Source: Antilocapra americana (Eukaryota > Chordata > Mammalia > Artiodactyla > Antilocapridae). From it: a DNA stretch of 64,000 nucleotides. The position numbers and the translations under genes were made by a program. The stretch is from the NCBI GenBank assembly GCA_007570785.1, contig ML661902.1, positions 1,197,338-1,261,337 on the forward strand, written 5' to 3'. The notes beneath the pieces were generated by a model. It did not search any database. It was not told the DNA's origin and saw only the letters and a program-made list of their open reading frames with translations. Every line of letters starts with the position of its first letter. Within the stretch, counting starts at the first letter, position 1. Of the stretch, positions 24,201-37,904 are shown piece by piece.

Positions 24201-27200
24201 ATTTAAGAAGTTAGAGATATCCACTTGGGCAACCAAAAAGCCTGAAATTGGAAGGATATAAAGAAAATGTAAGTAGATTACTTTGCTACTCTGAAAACAG
24301 TAGATGGAGATATTATAATAAAGTTTATACCTGACAGCATGTGATTATGGAAAATACGTGGTTAGGACAGCCATTTGAATCATGTTGACATCTGACAAGA
24401 GGAAAATATTGTAAATGAAAATAATCAAGAAGAGTTCTGAAGGGGAGATGACCAGATGGGGAATAAAGTATAGAAGAAGTTGGACAGGTAAGAAAATATG
24501 AAGTTTATACTTGCTTGAAATCTTTTATTTTTCTAAAAAGAAAAGAATCATTTCAATATTTGAAAACATTATATCTATAAAAATTTGAGGTTTAAATTAT
24601 TATATAGCAGTTAAACTTAAAATCTCAGACTTTATCTTTTCCAATGATCAGTCAAATCTGGCACTTTCTCTAATTTTCATTTCTGTTCTGACCTGAGTAT
24701 AAGACTGGCATTCTGAATTTAATTGCACTCAGCTTAATTGCTTTTTGAATTTTGACTCATTATTTGAGTGAATAAGTCAAAATGTTAGAAGTGGGTAGGG
24801 AGTTCTAATAAGTGAAAACTTGAAAGTATGCCTCCTGACCAGCTTGCTGAATTGGAGAGCCAGAATTGACCCAGATCAAATTTGACTCAATAGGAAAAAT
24901 ATATGAATATTGAGTATTTGTTTTTCTTGACTCTATTCTCCTCACTGTTTATCACAATAAGGCAAACATCATACTGACACCCAATCAGAGGTAGGAGTAT
25001 GAGTGCTGATGGACAATGTGCACCATCGACATGGAAACATGTGTCTACTACTTAAAAATATAAACGAGACTTCCAAATCTGTCATCAGTTTCTAGATTTT
25101 TTCCTGTGTCAATATCAACAGGTTAGAAGCAAGACAATGTATTTATGATTATATAATTGACAAGATAATACCTGAATTTTAAGTATAACTGCAAAAGAAC
25201 TGAGAGACAACTTCATAAGGCAATCCTGTAATGTAACTGGTTGCTATAGGCAGAACAGTCATCAGTTAATCTTCACATCCAATGAGAATGAATTATTGGA
25301 CTGGAATCAAATGCTTAAAAATTAGAATAATTACTAAAGATACTTTTGGAAGAAGTAATCTGTAACACTTGGGAAATAATCTATAAATTTATCTGAAACT
25401 ACTTAGGATCTGGTGGAATGAATTATAGAATTGTTTTAGAGAAATAGGTTATGAGCCTAAAATAAATGTAAATATTCACATATTTTAAATCATTTCCCTT
25501 TGTGTGAATCCTCAAACATTTCTGGAGACAAGTGATTGTGTGTGTATGTGTGTACGGGGAGGGGTGGTATTAACTTATTCAAATAGAGAGAAGTTTAACA
25601 AAATTAGAAGTTTATGTGAAACCAAGATTTTCACTGATAAATAAGAAACCACAAACACACAATTTTATTTTTTTCACAAATCAGCTCTAGTAATTGATGA
25701 GAATATTTTTGTTGCTGTTTCTATTCTTTTGAGTTAATACCTATCATATAAATTTATTCCAGCTCTAATATTTTTCCACTCTTGGTATGCTTTACTCCAA
25801 TTAACAGAATTCGCTTCTCTTTTCCTTTTGAAATACTTATCTTTGGATTGGTCATGCCTATCACATTAAGCCCTGTTCATATGAGAATCATGGTATCAAT
25901 TCTCTCCCAAAACCCCTTTTATCCCACTGGCAATGGATAACACAGTATGAAATCTGTGCAAACGTAAACTCCAGAAACCAAATTCTCCTGGATGCTAACA
26001 ATGCTTCCCCGGGGCATAATGAGAATGATCTCAATTCACCTCCTCTCCAAACTCTAAATAGACACAGGAAGCCCTTTGGCCATCAACAGTGGAGTTTCAT
26101 TAAAGCCACCTCACTTTAGGTGTAACAAAGCTCCTACCAGGAAGTAAACCAAAAACTCTAGTCAGACTGCCCAAACATTCAGGTCCCTCCTTTCACTCAG
26201 CATAAAACTGTGTAATGGCACCAGAGGCTCCTTAGCAAGCTCATGACCCTGTGGAGCAACAAAGACTGAGCTAAAAATCATGAAGTTTCTGACTGAAGCT
26301 GAAGTTGAATTGCCATTTCAATTCTTCCCTCAAGAAAAACAGCCAACTAATCTGCATGGATCTTTTTGGAAAATAATTCCTGTTATTCAAGTGATTGCTA
26401 GGGAGAATAAATGAAGCATTAATTTTTTTTTTTTTAACTAAACCTGGCACATTTAAGAATTTTACTTCTCAGGACCATCAAGGCTAGAAATCCCTAGAAG
26501 AGGAATTTGTCAAGCGTTTTCTTTGTGCCTAACTGGTTTTCAAATTAAGCCATATAGAATCTCTTAGAGCCAGCAAAACCTGAGGGATGATTGTTCAGGA
26601 AATAACAAGTCAGAGACCTATCCCAAATAGGCTTTCCTTCTCTTAGTCAGATATTAAAATCAGCTCCACAACAGAGAACATCAGTGTCAATTTCCTTTAC
26701 CTAAAATTTTGTTTCTCTTGTCAAGTCTCCTCCAGGAAGCTCAGAAGCTAAGCGATAACTGGCATGACTTGTCAGCAGCACTAATACCATCTGAAGATTA
26801 GGGACTCAGAATAGTCATAGAAGGAAGGAAGCCAGTCTGTACTTCACTTTTATTAATAAAAAAGGAAAGAGAAAGAAATCAGATTACAGCAGCACTTTAC
26901 TATGGAGCTTTTATAGCATATCGTAAAATATCTAATATCCTCACGCCTCCCTTCAGTTCCTCTGTTTATAGAGAAACCATTTACTTTCTCTTTGTTGCTT
27001 GGGTCAAACTGCAATATATGGCTTGACTTTTATTTTGTTTTCTTTACTTTTTAGGTAAGGGAAGAAAAGTAAAAACATTATCATCCAGAGGACATATACA
27101 TGAATTGTTATTTGTGTGAGTAGGTAAAAATGACATGGACCTTAATCTAAAATTTCATATACAGTTGACATAATACATATACCATGCTCCTGTCTAGCTT

Positions 27201-30200
27201 TTCTTCCTCATTCAATCTTATTCAAGATCTGAAAATTGATACCAACATTTTGGAAAAAAATAGCTGCCTACTTTTGACTTGTAGGAACTGCTCCACTTAT
27301 AAAACTCTTTTGTGTTCTACTAGGAAATATTTACTTATGTAAAGTATCGAGCAATGAAAGGACATATTGTTCAAGTATGTATTAAGACATTTAAGTATGC
27401 ATCAACACAACTATGCATACTATTATGAAATTTACATTCTAATGGAACATATAATTGTTGTGCAATTATAAATAAGAGCCTAACAGTATGTTCCAGTTAT
27501 GGTATTGACAATTACACATATTTATACAATGAGTTAAAGTCAAAAGATATTTGTAAAATATTTTGGTAGATAAATATTTAGTGTTTTAATAGTTTCATAT
27601 TTCTGAGAACAGAAGATAAATATTAAATCATAGAAAGATTTCATTAATGGAGACTTAGCAAATACAATTAAAAAGAAAAATAGATGATTTGGTACACTGC
27701 ATGAATATTTTATTGTAAAGAACAAGTAATCAATGATCACACTATTCTACCTGAGAAAGGAAAAGAATTTGTGTATTCTATTTGAAAAGCCAAGGTGATA
27801 AGATGAGATATTTGTTTAAGGTGATATACTTCAACCAGTGTGGGAACCTGTCTTTTATCTTCTTGTTTCAATAAACAAAATGATCCTACCTGCTTTTGAC
27901 ATACTTGTATCTGTCACTGCCCTTCTGGACATCTTCCATGTGAATCAAAATTTCTGATCAACTAAAACTGCCGTGCTGATACTTCATGACTTTGGAGCAA
28001 TTAGACATACATGACTGCTTATAACCATTCTTTTCTAATAATATTAAAATGCAAAGATATCAGAGATGTTTTTTCATAATAAGAGTCTTTTTTTTCCCCC
28101 CTGGAGCAGATACAGTAAACAAGAGTCAAACATATGCAGAAATATGTAATTTAAAATTTTATGTTGCATTTCATTGAAATGTTAACTGAATAATATTGCT
28201 TTGGCACATATGTTATATTCATGTCAATATGCTTCATATGCTAAAAAGATCTGTGCTAGAGTGCCTATCCTTCCTTGTTTACAAAAGAACTAAACAGCTG
28301 TGTAAGTTCATAGAAGAGAGGAATTGAATTAAGAAAGTTCTAGGACCAGTTCAGATTATTCACCTACACTGAAATAATGAATTCTGTGGTTTACTGTAGA
28401 AAATAAAATATATATCTGAGGATAATATTCACTGGATGCCCCAGTTGAGAAGAAGGGTCATTTAGTTGAATTAAATGTCAGAAGGTTCTTTCCCTTTCTT
28501 TTTTCTTTTTTTTTCCTTTTTGTAAACTATGTACAATTTCTTCCATTCACATTCTTTATTGATGCTATTTTGCCAGTAGGTTAAATATTTACAATTACAC
28601 ACACACTACAGAGTCACTAAGTTATAGCGAAAGTTGTAAAATGACTACTAACGTATAACATTTGGCTCACATGTAGTATAATAGGAAGAATTCTGAGGCT
28701 TTCTATCATATGTGAGTCCAGATACTTATATCAATTGATTCTTCAGTCAACTAAGACTGTATAAATAGCCACAGCAATGCAAGAATTCAGCTTGGAATGT
28801 TAATTCCCTGGTAACTTCTTACAGAAGTTACTCTTTTGAGTAGTTCCAGATCCAAATTTGGCAGTATAATATTCTAAATTTTTCATGGCCATACTTGCCT
28901 AATTTGACCAAAACACCTTTCCTTCTCTTTCTCTCATCTTGGGAAATTCTCTGTCAATTCCATAGCAAGACAATCCAGAGCAGATAGAGCAGCTTAGCCA
29001 CAAATCATCCAGAAAAACTCTGGAATTTTTCTCCATCAAGATGGCTTCCTCATGGCTGATGTAATACTTTTAACTTATAATATCCCATCAAGTATTTTAT
29101 TACAAAGTTTTTTAAAAGTCTTCTATGCTATCAGAAATCAGACATTCAATAACATCTGTCTAAATAATGTTAAGATAAAATTGTTTGCATAGTAAATCAT
29201 ATTTGTTTTCAGCAATTTACCTCAAATGTGTGAGTGAAATACTGTTGTAGCCACATTATGAGCATTGTTTGTTTTTTCCTAAAGTCACAGAAATGTTGGC
29301 TAATTACCTCCTTCATAAGTACTCTCGAATATGTAAAATGTATACTGCTTGTGAGGACTGTCTTTGTAAATAAAACCTATTCAGATATATTGGAAGGAAA
29401 AAGCAGTAATCCATATCTTATTAATCTGAACAGCTATTTCTTTTTTGTGACCCTAAAGGATAGGATTTCCTAGATGTTAAGCGCTGTTCTATTTCTCTGA
29501 GGTGATCTTGGAAATGGAGTGTTTGAGATTTTTAGCTTATCTTGATACAAGCCAACCCGTTCCTGCTTTGTAATACTTTAGTTTTAAATCTGAGATCTTA
29601 AACGAGGTCCTTGAATAGAAGTTGTGTAACCAAATTCTAAAAAGTGAAGACAAGATAATTCTAAATGGGGCTTTATTTGATTTTATTATCTATATACCCA
29701 GAAGTTACTCACTTTACTAAAATGTTTGGCTTGGGAAAAATAAAAATTAAAAAATTCATTGAGTAATATTAATGGGATATGGACATTCCTTATCAGTTTT
29801 CCACCATCCAATATTGGGAAACTAATATACTGATAGCATTATGATATGTATATATGGATAGTGTTTTTTGTTGTGCTTTGGAATAAATATTCCAAATATA
29901 GTCATATATTTGTTTCTAAGTTTTCAGGTATGAATTGGTAATAGTACAGATACATTTTATTTTTATTTGCAGTAAAGAAATCAATTCTATAAATATAGCT
30001 GATAGAAAGCAATTAATCATTTTTAAACATGTAAATGAAAATACTGCCACAGACAGTGATTGGAACTTATTATGAGAAGAAACTGCTTCAATGATGGGAG
30101 AGAAAGCCCCGGTGAAGAAATCAGGAGGTGAAAACAAATATTCCTATACAACAATGAAAAACCTTTTAAGCATGAAGAAACTGTAATATATATGGCACTT

Positions 30201-30811
30201 GTAGGTACAGTAAGATAAAACATCCAGGAGCCAGTAAATTTTTTCATGCTGTCAGAGTATCCAACGGTACATATGAGCTGTCGTACTTCAGTCATCAACA
30301 TCTGAAGAAGGTTAGCGTTTTAGAAAACAACTTCCTAACAGAAACAATTCAACTTCATCCTAACAGGCATATGGATATTAACTAACAGATTAAGTAAAAT
30401 AGCAATTTTCAGTCTCTGAATCTTTACTATCTTTTTCTACATCCTTTTTGACTGGAGTCCTACAGCTTATGTATCAACAACCTCTTTTTCTTTCTGCTCA
30501 GACAGGAAGAGGGTAAGGAGCTGGAGAAGGGAGGGAGAGCCAGAGGAAGAAGGAAATACTAAAGGCAACAGGGGGGTGTGGGTCTCAGAATTCCTTGTAA
30601 TCCAGTTAGTTTCTGTTAGCAAGGGGATTTACTATGGGTCTCTCTGGGGAGAAAGAAGCAGAAAATGGAAATCTTCAGAAAGCGTGTGCACTCATCATGT
30701 ACCCCAAACTATCCTTAATTTATAGGACATTCTGGAAGCACCACTCACATAGAACATTAATACAGATTTCATCTCTTGTGCAGAAAGTCAAAGAATCTAT
30801 GAATCTATTAA
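24201..30811. other. 6.6-kb repeat-poor AT-rich interval
   Basis: No gene or named repeat. Minor features: a short GT-rich tract at about 25537-25556, a T12 run near 26426, a pyrimidine run at 28495-28520 and a purine-rich tract at 30500-30560. All open frames are under 93 codons, without domains. The lack of recognisable young repeats over this length contrasts with the rest of the window. Confidence 0.5.
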
Positions 30812-31212
30812 ATTAGAAAAAGAAAAACAAATATTGTATATTAACACATATATATGGACTCTAGAAAAATGGTACTGAGAACCTACCTGGAGGGCAGCTA
30901 CCACAAGAGAACACTCTAGTAGACAAGGGAGGAAAAAGAGGGTGGGAAGAACAGAGAGTGGCATGGAAACATACCTTACCGTATGTAAAATCGATAGCTG
31001 GTGGGAATTTGCTATATGACTCAGAGAGCTCAAATTGGTGCTCTGTGACAACCCAGAGGGATGATATGGAGTAGGAGGTGGGAGAAAGTCTCAAGAGGGA
31101 GGAGACATATGTATACCTATGGCTAATTCATGTTGATGAATGGCAGAAACCAACACAATATTGTAAAGCAATTATCTTTCATTTTAAAATAAATATTTTT
31201 TTTAAATAAAGC
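30812..31212 (+). mobile_element. Ruminant L1 3' UTR end (sense)
   Basis: Matches ruminant L1 tails: AACACATATATATGGACTCT, GACAACCCAGAGGGATGATA, GACATATGTATACCTATGGC, ATTCATGTTGATGAATGGCA and the terminal ACCAACACAATATTGTAAAG plus an A-rich tail. About 400 bases of non-coding 3' UTR only. Confidence 0.85.
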
Positions 31213-31643
31213 TGTATCAGTTTGCCTATCCTAAACTCTTTCATACCCCTCCATGCTTCCCTAATGAGTAAAGCAAATTCTGTTTGTAATTCTAAATGTA
31301 AAACTAGGAATAATACTAGATTGGTTGAACTACGTTTAGTAATTCTATAATCCTTTATATTTTATAGAATTTTACATTATTAAATATAATGGTGTATACA
31401 GGTAAAGGTGATTAATGCTTCAATATTTCACCAATTATATATTCTAAGATAAGACTTTTCATACTTATTACTTACTTTTCATTGCAGCGAATCTTTATAA
31501 TACTAGCATTTAGGGATAAAGCATTCAGAGAAGATTCCTCCATTGGAATCCCAACAACATTGTTTCAAAGTTAGAACCATATATAAACATATTGACATAT
31601 AAAATACATATATTTAAAATCTAATATGTTTGATATATTTATC
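31213..31643. other. Intergenic, nothing recognised
   Basis: AT-rich unique-looking sequence. Confidence 0.5.
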
Positions 31644-31689
31644 TCACACATTTGTTTCCCATGTGGTCACACATTTGTTTCCCATGTGA
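31644..31689 (+). repeat. 23-bp tandem duplication at a SINE 5' edge
   Basis: ACACATTTGTTTCCCATGTG plus flanking bases occurs twice in tandem (31645-31665 and 31668-31688, period 23). The second copy runs straight into the Bov-tA head, so the duplicated unit includes the first bases of the SINE and some flank. Confidence 0.85.
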
Positions 31690-31885
31690 TACAGTGGTAA
31701 AGAATCTGCCTGCTCATGCTGGAGACACAAGTGATACAGGTTCAATCCCTGGGTCGGGAAGGTCCCATGAAATAGAAATGGCAACCCACTCCAGTATTCT
31801 TGCCTGGAAAACTCCACAGAGGAACTTAGCAGGCTACAGTCCATGGGATCACAAAGAGTTGGACATGACTCAGCAACTGACCATG
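31677..31885 (+). mobile_element. Bov-tA SINE (sense)
   Basis: Head TTTCCCATGTGATACAGTGG, body GCAACCCACTCCAGTATTCT, end GTTGGACATGACTCAGCAAC. Typical diverged copy. Confidence 0.9.
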
Positions 31886-31939
31886 TTATGTTCTCTCAGG
31901 GGGACAGAGAATGATTAGAACACTTACATAATAAATCCA

Positions 31940-32060
31940 TCACTGTACTATATGTACATATGTACTATATGTACTATATGTCCCTGTGTACAAGACAAGC
32001 AAGATGTACTTCTTGTCTTCAAGGAGCATACAGCTTTTAGGGAAGACAAAAATTTAATTA
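31940..32060 (-). mobile_element. Short (TGTACTATA)n tract, then L2 3'-end fragment (antisense)
   Basis: TGTACTATATG units repeat at 31944-31981. From about 31985, TTGTCTTCAAGGAGCATACA and GGGAAGACAAAAATTTAATT fit the antisense L2 3' UTR. Short and diverged. Confidence 0.45.
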
Positions 32061-32069
32061 CTTACTATT

Positions 32070-32222
32070 CAAAATGTGATCTTAAGATCAGCACATGGGC
32101 ATCATCTGGCAGCTTGTTAAAACTGTAGAATCTCAGACTGGACCTACTGAAGTGGAACATGCATTTTCACAGAATCCCCAGGTGATCTGTATGCACTTCA
32201 GAGTTTGAGAAACACCATTTTA
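32070..32222 (-). mobile_element. MER5A-type hAT DNA transposon fossil
   Basis: GGGCATCATCTGGCAGCTTG, CTGGACCTACTGAAGTGG, ATCCCCAGGTGATCTG and AGAGTTTGAGAAACACC are in the order of MER5A read on the minus strand. A non-autonomous element without coding capacity. Confidence 0.75.
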
Positions 32223-35211
32223 ATTCAACCCTTAGAAGGTTACTCTCTTAAAACCTAGAAGAAACAAAGAGATGGAGAAATTAGAAGATAAGAAGGTAGC
32301 AAGATGGGGTGGGAAGATCTTGGTGCCTACACTGTGTTCTTCCAACAGAAGAGAGATCACCAGTTTGGCACCTTTTACTAGCATAAAAAAATGGTTTTTT
32401 AAAGGAATATTTGTTTTTGAATATCTCTGGTTTACATATCATTTGGAAAAACAACCATATCACTCTTGACAATGTCAGCCCAACAGAAATATAACCATAT
32501 AAATCCATATCAAAGGGAATTTTTACTTTTTATTTGTCTATCCTGTGGTTTGCAGAGGAATGAATGACCACAGGAGCTTATAAGAAGAGCTTTGTCAGTT
32601 ACTGCAATGATTCAGTTATGAGTTCAGGAAATTGTTACAAGTTTCTACCTCAATATTTCAATCCAGACTACATCGGTGGAACCAGTCATATAAAGACAAT
32701 CATTTTGAAACTGAGGCATTTAAAACTCATCTTCATGTTGTTTGCAAAGCTTCAAATAGTTACAGGAACTAAGACTGTCATAGCAGGATTTGTCACTATC
32801 AATCCCTCGGCCGGTCTCCCTCTTGCCACTGCCTTCTCCATTCAGGCAACTGAACTGCTGACTGCAGCCAAGAGAGTCAGGGAACGAGCATATTCTTCAC
32901 TTTGTCTCTACATGTCTTTACAAATCTAATATGTTTATGTGTGTGTTTGTTCTCTCTGCCACACAAAGACCAAATAAGGGATAACATACGAAATATTTTT
33001 TTCTGATTATAACTGTATATACATATACATAGTGTGTAAGAATCACATATAAAGGCTGACAAAAATGTGTAGCATATTAATTCATGATTCCACAGGTAAC
33101 ACATGGACACAAAAGTAAAAGCAAGGCTAGTATTTTTCAGGGCATATAGAGGCATTAAATTACTTTAAAACTATTCTTAATACTTACTGTATTTACCGTG
33201 CAGTGTATCTCAAAAAGCAAATATCTATGTGATATAATAGTTATTATCTGGATCCAAATTAGGAAAGTAACAAACAGTTGCAAAGGAAAAAGCTCTATTT
33301 CTGGAACCTGATCTAGTTATTTTATTAATAGTTATTTAATTAGGCATAAAATTTTTAGTTTTTGCATGTCTTTTTTATTTATATATCAGTTTTCAGATTT
33401 GTTATAGTTATAATACAGTGTCATTGTTTATGTTTTATATAAGTTCAATTGAGATTTCCTTCCTAGGAGGAAAAAACTCAGGTAGAAATGCTTGGATACA
33501 AAAATCTCACTTTAGAAATTAGAAAATTAAAAAAAGTAAATAAGATTTTATATGCCCTATAAGAATATCTTACAAAAAAAAGGAATATCTTACAAAGGAC
33601 TCAACTGTTTTTCTTAATAAGTTTTACATGTCTCAAATATTTCTAAATTAATCACCTTCTGAATTGCAATCTCATTACTAGGAACTTTTTGTAGTTTTAT
33701 TCCAAACAGTAACTTTCATTATAAATAGGATTAGATTTATCCCAATTACATAATAGCCTTCATAAATCCTCTTCTGCAACTGCCAGTGATAAATTTGTTA
33801 TACTTAAAATCTTCCTATTTATATTTAGCTGAGAACTGATTGAAGCTTGTTCAACTAGGGCCTATCCAGGAAAACATACTCCATTTCAATAGTTTACAAG
33901 GAAGGGAATTTAATGCAGGGAATTAATTGCACAGGTGATAGAATAGCAGAGAACAATAACTGGTAACAATAGAGACAGAGTAACTTATAGATCAACACCA
34001 TCAGGAATTCACTAACATTCTTTCGATTTTTCAAAATCAAAGAGGAGGAAACCAGAAGGCTGGGGCCCAGAATGTGAGTGCCTCTGGGGCTGGATGATAG
34101 ACCATGGTGGCCCTGGAGAGTGGCAGCTGGGGTCACAGAAGAGACAAGCTGCTACCAGTGAAACTGCTTAACATGGGGATATTCTAGCTGCCTCCCTCAG
34201 CTCCCTCCACCTCTTATCTTCACTACCCACGCAAGAAGTCAGCTAGCAGAGGAGCCAAGAAAATCAGCCTTCTGGGGTCAGAAGGAGGAGGAATCGATCT
34301 GCTGGCAAACAGGCCTAGGGCCTGCAAAATAATCTTCCAGGTTTTTGCAAACAAATGTAAAAGCTAAAGTTTTAAAAGCAATTTGTGACAGTGAAGATAG
34401 GAATGCACACATTGCCCTCCAGCTTAACCCTCCTGAGAAATCTAGCACCTGTATTTTTCACTCATCAAAGAGGGCAGAGAATAGCAAAAGAAATCATAGC
34501 AGAAGGAGAATTACATTAATCAAAGCAATTTCTGGTAAAAGGAGACATGGAAATCTCCAAGCAAGTTAACAGAAAGAAGCTATGCTCTTCAAACCACTGA
34601 ACTGAAAACAAAGCTTCAGCTGATAACTATATGATTTGACAAAGATACTTCAAATTGCTCAGGAAAATCTCTTTCTTTACAGTAATGTTTCAGGCTATTT
34701 AAAACAGAATCTCAGTCGAGGAACTAAACAAAGATGCTAGGATTGGACACAGAAGACAGATGAATTTGGCTGTTAGCCATGTAAGAAGAGAAGCCAAAAT
34801 TATGCTGACTAAAAATGGAGCCAAGCGATGTCATATAGATTTGAAAACTGTGTTGTGCCAAGGAAGATGTTAATGTTTTTCAATTTTCAGGTTTAGTAAG
34901 GATCATAAGTTGTTTGATTTCTTAATCTAGTTTATCTATCCTAAATATCTCTGTAACTTTGCTAGCCACCTCCCTTCCTTTTTTTTTTTCATTTCTTGAT
35001 TTGACAGTTTGGTCTAGTTTCCAAACGTGAGCATGGGTGGCACGCTCCAGAATTTTGGTTCATTTAGGCATATTCTATTGACTTATGTTGCATGATTTAT
35101 CAGATGCTATTAGCTCAACGAAGTAAAGATATTTAAAAATTGCTTATAGTTTTTATTTAGAATACAAACTAAGTCAGTCACACCCTTGAAGGAGATACAC
35201 TGGAACTTTAG
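32223..35211. other. Intergenic; one possible unnamed old repeat
   Basis: Mostly unique. A 121-codon frame at 32564-32929 has no domain. A small period-20 duplication (GAATATCTTACAAA) sits at 33563-33596. About 33880-34330 (GGGAATTTAATGCAGGGAAT, then a GC-richer middle with GGGGCCCAGAATG) looks like an old interspersed repeat that I cannot name. Confidence 0.45.
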
Positions 35212-35454
35212 TGGATATGAGAGGTCTCCCTGGTGGCTCAGACAGTAAAGAATCTGCCTGCAATTCAGGAGACCCATGTTTGATCCCTGGCTCTGGAAGA
35301 TCTCCTGGAGAAGGGAACGGCTACCCACTTCAGTGTTCTTGCCTGGAGAATTCCATGGACAGAGGAGCCTGGTGGGCTACAGTCCATGGGGTTGCAAAGA
35401 GTCAGACACACCTGAGAGACTAATACTTTCACTTTTTTTTTTAACTGGATGTGA
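35212..35454 (+). mobile_element. Bov-tA SINE (sense), well preserved
   Basis: Element 35221-35445 from AGGTCTCCCTGGTGGCTCAG to CACCTGAGAGACTAATACTT with the TTTCAC and T-rich tail. TGGATATGA at 35212-35220 and TGGATGTGA at 35446-35454 are a likely target duplication with one mismatch. Confidence 0.92.
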
Positions 35455-36939
35455 AGGGCTCAAGGGATGTTTCCGCCCTTCTCTTCTTGTGCCCTATAAC
35501 TGAGATGAAGAACAAGGATCATCTTTGTTTAGTGTAAAGATATAGAGTTACTAGACCAAAGAAATATGTGGTGAAATCATTTGCAAGGATGGGCTTTGTG
35601 AGCATATTTTTGAACATGTTCAAAAACTCACTTGAGGCCTGTTAACATTTCCTTACATTTTAAATCTCTATGGTGATTATTATTACATTTGGTATCCTCA
35701 GATAAAAAATTAAGCTTAACTGGAAAAAAAATCTTCCATAAGCCTTTTTAAGGTTGCCATTATTTTCTTTGTAAATCTATGGATGATAGCTAAAATAATC
35801 AAAATCTTCCAGAAGATAAACCTCATAATGTTAAATGGCACTTGTATATTTATACCAGTACTTTGTTCCAGAAAGGATTTCCAGAGAGTTGGAGAGGGGT
35901 ATAAAATGGAATAAAGTAGCACAAGCTAAAAAACAGGATGACAAAAATTAAGTGAGTGGGATTAGAAAAATACGTGTGTGGGTGTTTGTGACTGTGTACT
36001 GTGGTTTGTTTTTATTGTTGACAGGATACAAAACAACCCAAGCAGTAACATTAAATGTTCAAGTTATATAAGGTGGTGATAATGATAATGATATATGCCA
36101 ACATATTTTGTAAATATTGTATAATAATACACATGTGAGATATTATTATAATTTTCTCATTTGAGCCTAAAAACACTCAAAAGAAAGAAAAACATATTTG
36201 ACTCTACTATGTGTTTTCAATGGTTTTAAAAATCGGAAAAAACTGTAACATTTTTAAAAATAGGACTTTAAACTTTATTTTCTTCTTCCCCAACTCCCAG
36301 TTGTTGATGTCACTTCCTTACTATATTATACTTTGGACACTTCTCAGTGATTGGGTCCCCCAATCTAAGAACCTAAAATCTTCCTCAAACTCTTAAATTA
36401 CCATCTGAATCATATCTCCTAATCTCTGCTCCTTATCTACTCTCTGGTATATAAACTTCATCCATCTGCATCCCTGGATCCTTCACACAGTTTGCTTTTC
36501 CTTCTTTTGCATCCAGATCTCAGAATATTGCTGGTAAATTCTGTGGTCCTAGCTTCTTGTCTTGTTCATCTTCTCTCTCATCCTGTACCTCATTTATACA
36601 TCAGTGCTCCCAGTTCTCATGTGCACAGCTTCCAGGTTCTTACGAAGTTCTACTTTGGGTCAGTTGTGTGAACACACCATCAGCAAACTCCTTGCATTGT
36701 GGTCACTCTCTGTTGCCCCATCTGGTTGACCTGCTTTAATTTCTCCTTCACTTTTGCTCTCATCCCTCAAGGTCCTCTCGGGATTCTAATACATATTCCC
36801 TCTCATCTCCTTGTCATCACCTTCTAGTTAGGATATTTTACTCCAGTTCCTCTTCCTTCTTCTCCTGTCATAGTTCTGCAAGAGTAACTTTCAAATTATG
36901 AGAGTAAGTAAAAGCATCTTTAAAAGCAAGCACTTTATT
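35455..36939. other. Intergenic; pyrimidine-rich block near 36270-36870
   Basis: No gene. The stretch 36270-36870 is notably C/T-rich on the plus strand and may be an old LINE fragment, but I could not align it to one. Confidence 0.4.
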
Positions 36940-37335
36940 CATTCATCCATTTGTTTTCTTTGCTCTGTATACACAGATACTGCTTGGTAGAGTTCACAGT
37001 CCATCAGGGAAACAATTAAATTGTTATGATGGAGTAAGTTTTGTGATGGTAGAATGTTTCAAATCCTACAGGAGCCCAGAAGAATCTGGAGTGGGCAGGA
37101 GAGGAATAGTAACTTAGCCAGGAATATGTGACATTTCAACTAGGTACTGAAGGATAAACAGGAAAACTAGGAAAAGGGCTTTAGAGGAGACAAAACGGTA
37201 AGGATACAGGCTCAGAATACTTGAAAAACTTGATGCAGAGAAGGATGTCAAATACCTAGATGTGACATCTATGCTTAGGAGACAAGTAGTCAGAAATGTA
37301 CTGGTCATGAAGGCTGGGGTCTCTTATAGAACCCG
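36940..37335 (-). mobile_element. L2 3' end (antisense)
   Basis: GAGTTCACAGTCCATCAGGG, GAGCCCAGAAGAATCTGG, ATGTGACATTTCAACTAGGT and TGAAGGATAAACAGG follow the antisense L2 order. Diverged. Confidence 0.65.
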
Positions 37336-37904
37336 AGTATCTCTGAATCTAAAACTCATGCTCTTAACTGCTCTACATTATTCTTCTAAGATGGCCTTGT
37401 TAAACACCATTATATAATAACTTTATAATCTAGTTCACAAGCTAGTTTACTCAAGGGCTCTAAAGTCTGCATTACCACATGTTATAATACAGGCTTTGAA
37501 AATTCATCTACAAAGAATAGACAACAACATAAATCAGTAATTAAATGATACTCTGCAATATGGTAGCTTCATGATGCATACGGAGCTTGTGAAATCCAGA
37601 GTTCAAGGCAAATTTAAGTACATTTGTACGTTCTCAAGTCTACTACAGATTGATGTCATGAGAAATATCAACCTAGCATTGTCTGATATCTTCCTTTACC
37701 GGAAATCTTGGAAACCCAGATGTTGGCTAACAGCTAATTAAAACTTCTAAAAGTGGCCCAATCCATTGGGAACCAAAGAGATCAGGGGGTCATATTTGGC
37801 TCTTCAGCACTCAGGCTTAACAACCCCTGTTAGAAGACCAGAAACCTTTCTTTCTCCAAGTCTAACCAAAGAGCTTAACTGGTAATTGAAATGTACTAAA
37901 ACAG

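Noticed and set aside
32564..32929. 121-codon open frame as a possible exon or gene
   Set aside because: No recognisable motif and no supporting signals; treated as chance.
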